NCBI GenBank assembly: GCA_021904315.1
Contig: CM038913.1
Location: 5,641,958 to 5,705,957 of the forward strand
DNA: 64,000 nucleotides
Source of the DNA: Sphagnum magellanicum
Lineage: Eukaryota; Streptophyta; Sphagnopsida; Sphagnales; Sphagnaceae
Direction of reading: 5' to 3'
Below the pieces are notes generated by a model that was not told where the DNA came from, ran no database searches, and was given only the letters and a program-made list of their open reading frames with translations. A program made the position numbers and the translations under genes. The first letter of the stretch is position 1. Every line of letters starts with the position of its first letter. Positions 23,800-34,609 of the stretch are shown one piece after another.

Positions 23800-25490
23800 G
23801 ACCAAAAGAATAAAACAAATGAACATTGGGAATATAAGAACTTATAAGAATCATGAATGAGGTTTTGCTTCCTTTAAGCATTGCAAGAGGGAGGATAAAT
23901 ACATGATTTCTTCAAGCTTGGAATGTGTAACAACATTGAGAGTTGTGGGCATGAAGGACATGGCGAATAGAATGAATGTTCTATAAGAAAAAAAACCTTG
24001 TGCCTACAAACTCGTGATGATGGGAATTTTCATTCTCCTCGTGATTGTTCATGAAACATTCACGCCCATGAATGTTGATTTTAAAATTTTATATTAATTT
24101 AGATCTTAGCCACACATTCAATTTAAGTGAATATTCAATTTGAGGATTTTGTTTGTTTGTTTTTCATCCATTTTGGTGATGGGTAGGTAGTGTCCATTTG
24201 TCAACATATGATTGTTTCGTGATATGTGTTTGATGGATTGTTTTTTTAAGTTTTTGACCCCCCAATTTTTGGAATAACAAGTGAAAACACATTACACTAT
24301 CTATAAAATGTTATCATAATGCAATTTTGGCAAGATTATAAAATTTGTAATTGGCCATGCAATTAAATAAAAATGACTAAGATGAGAAATGACTCAACAT
24401 TACAATGTTTCATATGTTATAATCGCATTGTATGAATTTCATGAATAGTTTTTTAATTGTCACAACTTTATGGACTTTTAAAAGAATATTAAATTTTTTA
24501 ATAACAATTCATAATTGAATAATATGAACTTAATGCACTTTCATATAATGTTTTTTAATGAATAAAAGATTCAATGATAATATGATTTGATGACTTTGAT
24601 ACAAGGAGGACTTTTTGGACAGATTTTGATGACCAAGTTTGTTTATGTACCGTGAATTATGGGTTTTTTTAATAAGCCTTTTATTTAGTGAAAGTAATAA
24701 TTTAAAAGCTCATTTTTCAAATTAAAAATCTCCAAAGGAAAATTAAGATCAATTTTTTTATAATGATGAATGCTTAATTACAACTTTCAAAATGACTCGT
24801 GTGATTCAAAGTATGATGCCTTCACATTGCTTTCATAATGTTAATTTGGATGATTATGAACCTTCACATGTGTAAAATTGTTACACCCTAATGTGTTTTC
24901 ACCCATGCATGATTATTTCATTTTTTATCCATTTTGAACAATTTAAAAGATTATGGGTGTGCCTTGTATAATAATACTCTACGTTTTATTTTTGAAACCT
25001 ATAAACAGAAGAAAGGAAAGTTATTTCATTTTTCAAAATGCCTTGCAAACCTTAAACCAAAACCCAAAAAGTACACTAGGAATTGCATGTTTTTTACTTT
25101 TTATGCATGCAAGGATTAATTTTTTTACAAAGTTGCAAGTACGTGTACATTTAATTGACATTGTAGGCTAAAAGTTTAAAATTTACATAGACATCACATT
25201 CAAGACCATGTGGATGAAGCATATTGTCTCCAATTAAAAAAAAAGGGTTGTGTTTGAGTGCAAATCTTTATAGTGCCTAAAATATCATGTGGCAAAAACA
25301 AACTTGGATGTGTTATATGAGATTGATGTGCTTCCTCCATACTAACAATCCATTAGCTTACCTGGGTATCAACTACTAACCACCTACCTACATGAAATAC
25401 GTGGGCAACTAACTACCTACCTATTGTCCTCCCTATCTACCCTCCCTCCCACCTACCTACCTACCTATTGTAGTGGTATAAGATATTTAT
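23800..25490. other. Non-coding AT-rich stretch with a CTAC microsatellite
   Basis: No gene is supported. Near 25370-25470 there is a purine/pyrimidine-biased run with repeated ctac/ccta words, leading into the perfect palindrome at 25491. Confidence 0.45.
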
Positions 25491-25530
25491 GATATTGGGT
25501 AGGTATTGAATTCAATACCTACCCAACATC
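25491..25530. repeat. 40-bp near-perfect palindrome
   Basis: The left arm gatattgggtaggtattgaa is followed without a spacer by its reverse complement, with one mismatch in 20 bp. Such a sequence can extrude as a cruciform. It abuts the ctac-rich run, whose reverse complement (gtag) it shares. Confidence 0.85.
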
Positions 25531-25641
25531 ATAACCAATATGTGTAAGTATTGAATTTTTGTTATGATTGCCTCTTCAAGTTTTAAAAATATTTTTGGGT
25601 CAGATAACCGTAGGTTCCCATGATACAAGCATATACGTTAG

Positions 25642-25827
25642 TACCTTGGCCAATTCAACATTAATTATATTATTTTCAAAAATGCTGAAATTTTCAAATA
25701 ATATTATTTTCAAATAATTTCTTTTGGAAGGAAAATAATGAATATTTAAAAATATTCCATTTGTTGAAATGATTTTTTCAAAATTAATTAATTATTTGAC
25801 GAACATGTGTTGAAATGGCCATGAGAC
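25642..25827 (+). mobile_element. MITE-like element A2
   Basis: It begins taccttggccaattcaaca and ends tgttgaaatggccatgaga, an imperfect terminal inverted repeat. The interior shares the blocks aaaatgctgaaattttcaaa and aaaattaattaattattt with A3. No coding frame is present. Confidence 0.6.
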
Positions 25828-26953
25828 TATAGTATATGGTCTCAAAGAACATTCAAGTTTGGATAGTACCATATGATTTTCATTTGACAATGGTAAAACC
25901 TTGACATTGGTACAAGGTGTATATATATATATCTTTCACATCTAATTTTGCTCTCTCTTCTGGTTGTTGAAAACTTGAAAGAAAAAATTGCACTAAGAAG
26001 AAGTAATTTGCTTTTCATTTTTTTTTGAAGAAGTAGTACATAATGAAGCATCCCATTGTAGGTTTAACATTTATTGCCAATACCCTTTTTTTTCTCCAAA
26101 AAAACCCAATAAAAAGGTGGTGACATTTCTTCAAAAACTAATATTCCCTTATTTTTTTTGACGTTTTTTCGTCAAAAAAAACTAAGACAATTTTTTTTCA
26201 ATTTTGTCTATTTTGGTCACCAGATGTGAAAAATTGCCACTCTAAAAAAAAAGAAAAAAAGAAAAAGAAAAGCACTCCTGGGAAGAAGGTTTCTAGGGAG
26301 ATTTGAACCATGGACAACTAAAGACACTGAAACCACCATTATTTTTTATTGTATAAATTTTACTAAATTTGTGAAGGAATCTTTAATTTCTAATGTTACC
26401 CACTTTGCATTAATAAATTATGGGCCCTAAATAATAAGATCCTTCTATTTTTATCTCCTCACAAATACGTGGGCCATGTTCATAAATGAATGGGGCCTGG
26501 CTATCCTACTACAAAATGATCCCAAAGTTTCATGTAAATTTTGATTTGTTTTGTGGTCCTCTAGTTTAAAAATTTGAGAATTCCATTGGACCAAATGGGG
26601 GTTTTTTTTTGGCCAATTCTAGGTACCATAGCCAAAAGTGGCTCCCTATGTGACCACACTATTGTAGCTATTTGTTGGCCTTGCCTACCAAGGCAAGGTT
26701 TTTGTGTTTAGATTCATTATAGAGTATAGTAACTTAAGGGATTTTGGCCCCAAGCTAATAATAATAGTTCTATTTTTATATGAGGATTTTTGAAAGGCGA
26801 TATTTTGGCTAGTGTTGAAACTTGAGATTAGTTATAGAGTTATAATATAGAGATATTCGTAAAGTCAGGAAAAGACAACACCAGGACCCTGAGTTTGGTC
26901 ATATACACAGGGTGAGGATTTTTTTTTAAACTGCAAAAAAGTACATTAGGGGA

Positions 26954-26993
26954 GATGAAAACTCAGAAAACCATCAATTTCTGAGTTTTCACC
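26954..26993. repeat. Short hairpin (15 of 16 paired, 8-base loop)
   Basis: The left arm gatgaaaactcagaaa pairs with the right arm tttctgagttttcacc across an 8-base loop. It lies just before dispersed repeat C copy 2, so it may belong to that element. Confidence 0.7.
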
Positions 26994-26999
26994 CTTTCT

Positions 27000-27214
27000 T
27001 TCTTTTTTTCCTGAGTGCCTCCATGGCTGCTACATAGATTTTCACTGCTCCTACCCGTACAGCTACTATAGTTCCTCTCGAACCTTGAGCATTAAATGTT
27101 GAGATTCAGCATTTCGTACTGAGTTTTAATAAAATTTCCTTACTTTACGGATACCACTACAAGAGAGGTTAGGAGGTGAAAGGAGGCCCAAAGGCAGGGT
27201 GATGACAGGGTGAA
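27000..27214 (-). repeat. Dispersed repeat C, copy 2
   Basis: This is the reverse-complement partner of 4263-4489, with common blocks attttcactgctcctacc, ctcgaacctt and aggcccaaaggcagggtga. Copies 22 kb apart in opposite orientation indicate a transposed family. Confidence 0.6.
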
Positions 27215-28073
27215 GGTGTGGAAGATTGATTTTTGAGTGGATTTTGTTGCTGGGAAGTTTAAACAAATTGCAAAAATTGGGTTTTGGAAGGAAAAATCAG
27301 TCGAGCTCTCAATATGTTCACATTGTCGAATTTAAGAAACTTCAATCCTGAAAATGTCATAAATAAAGAATGTGTTCACACTTGGGCCAACAACACATGC
27401 CACCACACTAGTTGCATCTATGTACGAGTTGGGATCATACAAATTTTGACTTGAATTGGAAACCAATTTGTGAGAGGCAAAAATGGAGACCTAGCTAAAT
27501 TATTTAAGGTTATTTTTTTTTCCTATCAAATTCATTTTTACATGGAATTTGTTTAGAAAATTACTTAGCTATGTTTTGTGGTTCCATTGTCTTTTGATTG
27601 AACTTGCCATTAAAGCAAAACCCATTAGGTAGAGCAGGTCCATCACACCCCACATTTTATTGTTTTAGTGAACCCCACCTACAAGTATGAAAAATTGGAC
27701 ACTAAAAAATGAGAGAATACCACACCACTGGGGTCAATTATTATAGCCAAATTGCGCAAAAAATGTAAAGAAATAAAGAAATAATAATAAAATCATTATT
27801 TCCAACTAATTAATTACAAATAATCTATTTTATTGGGCCTTGTGAACACCATTGTTTCTTGTGAAAATTTACAGGGCCAAAGTCCAAACCCCATTTTCCA
27901 AAGTATTTGAAGGCTATATATATATATAATTTTTCATCCAAAATATATTGTAGAGGCCATTTTATTGTTGTGGGCGGATGTGCTCTTACCCATACATCTT
28001 TATTTTAGTAACTTAGGAATGGTGTCAACCTTGGTGTTAGTAACCATGGTTCCACCTTGGCAACCCATCATAG

Positions 28074-28276
28074 TACCTTGGCAGCTTCAGCACAAGTTAT
28101 ATTACTTTTAGAAATGCTGAAATTTTCAAAAAATATTTTTCTTGAAGAATAATTTTGTGTGAGTGAAAATGAAGAATATTTTGCAATATTCATGAGATTT
28201 TTTTCTGAAAAGTAATATTCAAAATTAATTAATTAATTAATTATTCAGCAGACATGCATGTGCTGAAGTTGCCCAT
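28074..28276 (+). mobile_element. MITE-like element A3
   Basis: It begins taccttggcagcttcagcac and ends gtgctgaagttgcccata, an imperfect inverted repeat. The interior shares aaatgctgaaattttcaaa and an extended aattaattaattaatt block with A2. Confidence 0.6.
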
Positions 28277-28355
28277 ATTGGTTTATAGGTGCATTGGCCT
28301 ACTTGGATCATTATGCTTACACATAACCACCCAGCTTGTAGGGGAAATATCATAG

Positions 28356-28545
28356 TACCTTATTGACTTTGGCACATGTTTGCTGAATAAATAAATAACT
28401 AATTTTGAAGATTTCACTTCAAACATTTTAAAAAAAAATTTCAATAGATTCTTCATTTTCCTTCACACACAAAAAAATAAATTTTCAAGAAAAATAATTT
28501 AAAAAATATTTCAACATATAATTTGTGTCAAATCCATCAAGATAC
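28356..28545 (-). mobile_element. MITE-like element A4
   Basis: It begins taccttattgactttggcac and ends gtgtcaaatccatcaagata. It has the same orientation as A1 and is the most diverged of the four copies. It lies only 80 bp from A3, in the opposite orientation. Confidence 0.5.
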
Positions 28546-29880
28546 TATCACTAGGAAAAAAAAAACTATTTTTTGCAACTTGTTTTATGCAACAACCTAT
28601 TAAAAAGGCCTAGAGGGTATTTGAAACCTATTCAAATACCTGTAGCCTAGGGTTTGTAGCCTAGGGTGAGTTTCCACATTGACAAAATGAATAATAATAA
28701 TTTTTTAAAAAATGAGTCCATTTTTTAATTTTGAAAATTATCTATTTTTCGATTACCTACTATAATATTGTGATATGAGTAAATGAAATTATTCAAAATG
28801 TAGCCTATGATAACTAGGTATGTACATAACCATTGGCATGCATTGATACAATGGATGAACCCTTTGCACGTTGGATCATCCATTGGATATCATTGCCATC
28901 CATTGGATGATCTCATTGATTTTGAGTCACATATTGAAGGTTGATACAAAAAATTGTAAATGGATTAGTTTCTCAATCAAATCAACAATTTTTTTTGAGT
29001 TTCATTAGTGAATTCATTTTTCAATTGAATTACTGAGTTTGTTGAGTTCCATCGATGCATCAATTTATTTATTTATTTAAAGTAGCTTTAGTAGTGCCCA
29101 ATACATGATCTGCAAATTAAAATTAGATGAAGAAAAATCAAAACATGCTGGTTTGGCTTAACAAAATGATTTTAGCCCAACATTTTGGCACAATTTGTTG
29201 ACGATATAATAAAGGTGCAACAAAGTCTAACACTTGCCCAAAAAAGGGTTTGAATAGATTGCAAATAGGAGCTATTGCAATTTCTCATCTCACTTGGAAT
29301 TAATTTAATTATTGTAAAGTAAATTATTTTTTGGATATAACAAAAATAATAAAAAAATGAATAATAAAAATAAAGCATTTTCATAATGTTGGGATTTTAA
29401 TAGGATATAACTTATACAAAGTGAATGATTAACTTGTTGGGTTTAGGGTTTAGGTTTCATATAATTCCCCTTGCAATTATAGAATTTTCTCAATTTCAGA
29501 AGAGGTAAATGAAATGAAAGGTGTATATTTAATTATCATCAAAAGTTTCTAAAAAAACTGTTATTCGATTATAATACCTTTGAAAAATAATAATTTCTTA
29601 GGATCTTTATTTAAATCTATTTTCAAAACCACATAATACCAAGTCTCTAATTGCAAAATTGCGTAAATACATAAAAAGCAAAGGCACCATAGTTCAAAAA
29701 TAAGAAGAAGATTAACTTAAATTGAGCACATTTGGGACTGAAATATATTATTACAGTTTTTATTAATACCTATATAGTTGATTTTTAAAAAAATCTATTT
29801 ATTTATTTTTGGGTCGCTTTGTGAGAAAACTGTCCAGAAAGAACACAACCAGACGAGGGGTAGGGGGGGAAAGTTTTCCT
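28546..29880. other. Non-coding AT-rich stretch upstream of the pectinesterase gene
   Basis: I see no gene or clear element here. The last part is the distal promoter region of the pectinesterase gene. Confidence 0.4.
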
Positions 29881-30060
29881 CAACATATTTTCATCCATCT
29901 GGTTGCATCTGATGCTTTCATCCAAGAATACGATCAATTTTATCCATAATCCTGCAAACGAAGCAGGAATGAACTTGTTTTCATCCATCGGATAGTATCT
30001 GACACTTTCATCCACGAATTCGGTCAATTTTGTTCATAATCCTGCAAACGAAGCACGGCT
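29881..30060 (+). repeat. 90-bp tandem duplication in the pectinesterase promoter or leader
   Basis: Two copies at an offset of exactly 90 bp share tttcatccatc, then atctga, ctttcatcca and cataatcctgcaaacgaagca. The second copy ends about 170 bp before the start codon. It is followed by a (TCG)n run at about 30063-30084. Confidence 0.8.
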
Positions 30061-30229
30061 TTGTCGTCGTCGTCGTCGTCGTCGTGCGCTCGTTGCTGCG
30101 GTCGCAGAGCTCTTTGCCGCCATCGCCACAAATAGCGGCACGGGCTTGAACTTCCTCCTCCTGCCGCTGCTGCTGCATCGTCATCCTCGGCTTCTGTTTC
30201 TGTGCCTGTTTCGGAGATTTTTTTTTTCA

Positions 30230-32055
30230 ATGCTGGGAAACCATGGCGTTAGGCAGGTGGTGCGTGTGGCACAGGACGGCAGTGGACACTACCTGACAGT
30301 GCAGGCAGCGATCGACGCGGTTCCGCTCTGCAATACGCAGCGAGTTGTCATCAGCATTGCCGCTGGAGTGTACCGACAGCCAATTTACGTCCCGAAGACC
30401 AAGAATCTGATCACGTTGCAGGTAAAAAGGGGTCTGGACCGTCGCTGGGGTGTGGGTATCTTGGTCAACAGTTGCCAAGCAGCCTTGGTTGTCGTCAGAA
30501 AAGCTTCATTGTCTCCGTTTGTGTAAGCCGGTTCTGGATTCAAACTGCAGCAGGCCTTTGTGCTGAATCTTGAACAGGGAGCCTTATTCCATATACAATA
30601 AAAATCGGGTTTGAAGGTTGAAGGAAATGTGTGAATCCCACCTTTGCAGTAGGAAAGTCGCCCTATGAGTCGTGAAGACAGCTCTCAGTCATGCGTTGAT
30701 GGTAGAATAAGGAATTCTTTCTTTCTTGCCTTGGGGATTAGGGTTTCATAACTGCAGATTTGCAGGTGTGATTCTTCCTCTTGTAAAGGAGAATGGCATT
30801 CTGTACCCTGGCGATCCTGAGTGAATTTTGTTCCCCACCCTTGGAGCTCCTGCCTTGTAGGATGTGTACGCCTTTCTCAAAGGCCATAAGCAGGGCAATG
30901 TGGCTCACCAAGTCAAGGAGTTGAAGTCTTCAGTTCCCAGATGGTTAATTATGATGTGCATTGTATTTTCTGGTTTGAGTCTTTGCATTGGCTGCAGCTG
31001 AATCTTAAACTTTATGGAGGTCCAATGCTGCCCAAGTGCACAAGACATGAATATGACATCTTGAGTCTTTCATGTCCAGATCATGTACTAGTACATGCTT
31101 GGATCTGTACCATGGTTCTAGAGATAGCCTGAACCAGTGGAATGACTCAAAATGAGAGTGAATGCACCCTATGATCATTTGATCATATTTTGTGTGCAAG
31201 TTCATGGCACATGTGAAAGTTTGGGCTTTTGAGTCTTTGGACCTGGTGGAAGTGCAGGGAGCAAATGCGCATGACACGATTCTTACATGGAGCAACACTG
31301 CTACAAACATTGAGCATCACCAGGCATCACGAGTGATTGGGACAGGGACGTTTGCCTGTGGCTCAGTGATTGTGGAGGGTGAGGATTTTATAGCTCAAGG
31401 ACTCACATTTGAAAATGGTGCACCGCAAGGATCAGGTCAAGCAGTGGCCATCAGAGTAACTGCAGATCGGTGTGCATTCTATAACTGTCGGTTTTTGGGA
31501 TGGCAGGATACTGCTTATCTGCACTATGGCAGGCACTACTACTTCAGAGACTGTTACATTGAGGGAAGTGTAGATTTCATCTTTGGGAATGGGCAAGTGC
31601 TGTTGGAGCACTGCCATATCCACTGCAAGTCTAATGGCTTCATCACAGCGCAGCAGCGTCGAAATGCGAATGAGACCACAGGCTTTGTGTTTTTGACATG
31701 TGTGATTACAGGCACTGGCAGTGGTGCTCCGTACATGCATCTTGGCCGGCCGTGGGCACCATGTGCACGAGTCATTTTTGCTTACACTTGGATGGATACT
31801 TGCATTCTGCCTGTGGGTTGGAACAACTGGAATGACAGAGCCAATGAGAAAACAGCATGCTACATAGAGTACAAGTGCTCAGGGCCTGGAAGCAACAAAT
31901 CTCAGCGTTGTTCATGGGCTCGCCAATTGCAAGATTCTGATGCTGCTCAATTTCTATCACCAGATTTCATTGATCCACAGCAATCATGGTTGACACAGCG
32001 ATTCAAAGATGCTCCTCCCTATGTGCCTGTTCCATTGTCAGCAAGAGCGTTTTGA
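30230..32055 (+). CDS. Pectin methylesterase (PME31-type, no PRO domain)
   Basis: This enzyme removes methyl esters from homogalacturonan in the plant cell wall, releasing methanol. Two exons fit, 30230-30421 and 31258-32055, joined in phase 0, giving 329 residues; Arabidopsis PME31, the closest family member I recognise, is of similar length. Signature motifs are in order: GVYRQP (46-51), QAVAIR with Gln125, WQDTAY with Gln147 and Asp148, VDFIFG with the nucleophile Asp170, and LGRPW with Arg228 and Trp230. There is no N-terminal inhibitor-like PRO region, so it is a type II-like, short enzyme. The chosen ATG gives no signal peptide. Upstream in-frame codons would encode a hydrophobic stretch but contain no ATG. 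The 836-bp intron 30422-31257 has GT-AG ends. Exon 2 is a single 798-bp block. A 90-bp tandem duplication and a TCG run lie just upstream. Confidence 0.95.
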
Positions 32056-32841
32056 TGTTCAAGTTTTGGATACATAGTACACCTATACACTACCTGAGAA
32101 CTGGCAGAATACTGTGCATTCACCCCCCTTGCTCAAGGTTTCAATGGATCTTGCAGATCTGGCATATTATCATGATTTTCATCACCTGGCTGCTGTGTTG
32201 TCCGTGGGTTTAATTTGTAGTATACCTGAAGTGCAAATATATGGACTGTGGTGGTATTTCCACATTCTGCAAGGAGCTGCCAATTCCAAGGTTTGACTAT
32301 GTAGCTGGATTATCTGCGTTCTAGGAAACAGTTCTCTCTTTATAGAAAATTCATGAAAGAAAATGCTGTTGAGGAATAGATCCCTAGAAGGAACACCCTG
32401 CTTATGCCTTGCAGATGCCTGTGTTGCTTGAGAATGCTATAGCTATTTTAGTGTACTTTGAAGGTCCGGTGCGTGGCAGGGAGAACACTCGAATGACAAA
32501 TTATGTCATGAGCCAGGATAACAGTTGTGTTGCATCTCTGTATACTTGTTCTTGGTCTCAGCTCAGATCTCATCTTAGACTGCAAAATGAAGGATTAATT
32601 GAGTGCTCCTGGAGTGTGCAAGGAGATGGTTACTTACACCTATCAGCTGGGCACTTCAAGGTTTATCTTTTGGGAGCGGAAGGCCCCTCCAGCTCCCTAT
32701 ATTGGGTGATAAGGATGGTTCATTTTCTAAAGCAGGGTTTATCTTTTTCTAAAGTCACGGTCCCTTCCAGGAAAAGGTTTTCTCTTTGTGTCTGGTTTTC
32801 TTCTCCTGTTTTCTTTTTTGCTTCTCTGTCAAGCTCTCTTA

Positions 32842-33180
32842 TTAAAGACATGCTTTGTTTACCTGTAAAGTTCTCTTGCAGGTTGAGAGTAGTAAGGTTT
32901 TAGCTCCTTGGAGGGTCATTCTAAAGTCTTACAAGTCTTTTAAGTGTTTAGGAGAGTTCTGTCTCCCTTTTGCTTGTGTGTTTTATTTGTGTCTGTTTTT
33001 CCTCTTCTTGTTTTCACTTTTGGGTCTCTACTTGTTAAAAGTCCTTTCCTTATTTTAAGACATCCTTTGCTTACCTATAAGGTTCTCTTGTGGGTTCAAA
33101 GTAGTAAGGATTTAGCTCCTGAGAGAGTCATTCTGAAGTTTTACAAGTCTTAAAGTGATCAGGAGAGTTCTTTGTTTTTT
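32842..33180 (+). repeat. About 212-bp tandem duplication
   Basis: The block around 32842-32965 (taaagacatgctttg, gttctcttgcaggtt, agtagtaagg, ttaggagagttct) recurs at about 33055-33175 with about 80-85 percent agreement. The offset is about 212 bp. A CTTTTT-rich linker separates the two. Confidence 0.75.
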
Positions 33181-33814
33181 TTTGGTAATGTGTTTTTCTG
33201 TTTTTCTTGTCTGTATCTTTGGCTTTGGGGCCTATTTTAAGGTCAAGCGCAGACCCAGTCTGTGGTAAGGCATTCACAGGTGACTCTCTGCAAGTGCCAG
33301 CACTGTGATCTTTGAGTTGTAACAAGCAATGCCTTTTGATTCATATGCCTCATGTTCATTTCATATCTCAATTACTGCTAAGTTGGGAGTTATCAATAGT
33401 CTATTTTACAGATTTTTGAGGCTTTGTAGTTGTAAAGAGTTCTTTGTCTCTCAGATGGTCAGTCTTATTGTCCTTCTGAAGCATAAAGGCCACCCTCTAA
33501 GATTCCATATAAAAGGACTAGAGGGTTGCTCGATAAGAAAAATTCTTTTTTGGAATTTCAGCATTTGCAGTATTCTGAATGATTCTGTGTAGTCTTGTAA
33601 GCGGAGAGCTTCTTGTAAGCCCACTTGGTGTTTGTTCTTCCCTGCTGTCCTTTTCTGTGTGTTTTGTCCATCCTATTGTGTCTTTCTGTTTTTTGTTATC
33701 TCCTTGTGTTGTCGTTTGTTGCTAGCCAGTAGCATGGCTGAGTCTTGCCATTGCTTCCGGATTTGCAGCAGAAACTTGGTATGCAGTTTAGTGTTTTCAC
33801 TGGCCTTTACCAAC

Positions 33815-33890
33815 TGTAGGGAGCTGATGTCAGTGGGGAAGTTATGATAGAGAAGTCACTATCATGCATGCTGCTGTTAGTGTTCCCTGA
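33815..33890 (-). repeat. Dispersed repeat D, short fragment
   Basis: The words ccaactgtagggagctgatg, tcagtgggga and aagtcact match the 9238-9282 copy in order. It is shorter and more diverged than the others. Confidence 0.4.
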
Positions 33891-34609
33891 ACAGGTGTGA
33901 GACTGGCTCTGTTGGTCATACTGCTTTAGTTTTTAATTTAGTTTTTAGATCTTTTTCAGTTTTTGTTTCTTGGTCCTTTGTTCTCTGTTTTGTCTTTCCT
34001 TCTTTGGAATTCTCTGTGGCCGGTTGAAGAGTTAACCTTGCTTTGATTTTTCTTAATTGTGAGATTGGAGATTTCTTGATTCTTATGGGCGATATTATAT
34101 CTATCAACACCATGTTGATTTGAAGCTATGGATTTGACTTTCTGTTTCATAGATTGTATCAGGATACCTTCCAAATGTGAGCATTTTGCATGAGAACCAT
34201 CAAGTTGCTGCAAATACAACTTTTTGCAAGTTTTTGCAGTCAATTTCAATGGATCACAACTAATTTAGTCCTTGCCCTCTGAACTTTTGCCTGACCAGCT
34301 TGCATGTGCATTCCACTGTGTGGACAAGCGGGACACCAACGGCAATGCATTGGCAATGAGTTGCAAGTTTTTGTCCAGAATGTTTTTTGACTCTGGATGT
34401 TTACAACACCAGAGTTCCTAAATAGGAAATAATGAAGTAGCAGGACCAATACAAGTGCTCACCATTTGCAGCTTGCATTTCCCATGCTCATATGCTTGTA
34501 TCTGTACTTATGATCATTTCTGTTGAAAGTCTGCTTGCATTGCAGTATGGTGTAGACATAAGGGCAAGCTGGTGAGGTTTTCACAATCTCTTCACAGTGC
34601 ACATGAGTG

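Larger units (their letters stand above)
32056..34609. other. Spacer between convergent pectinesterase and exonuclease genes
   Basis: This stretch holds the two 3' ends and no further gene that I can support. It is richer in T and G than the AT-rich deserts and contains the tandem duplication at 32842-33180 and a fragment of dispersed repeat D. Confidence 0.45.

Noticed and set aside
23440..23826. 128-codon - strand open frame, Leu/Cys-rich
   Set aside because: It is entirely produced by the short tandem array on the other strand and has no start context or domain.
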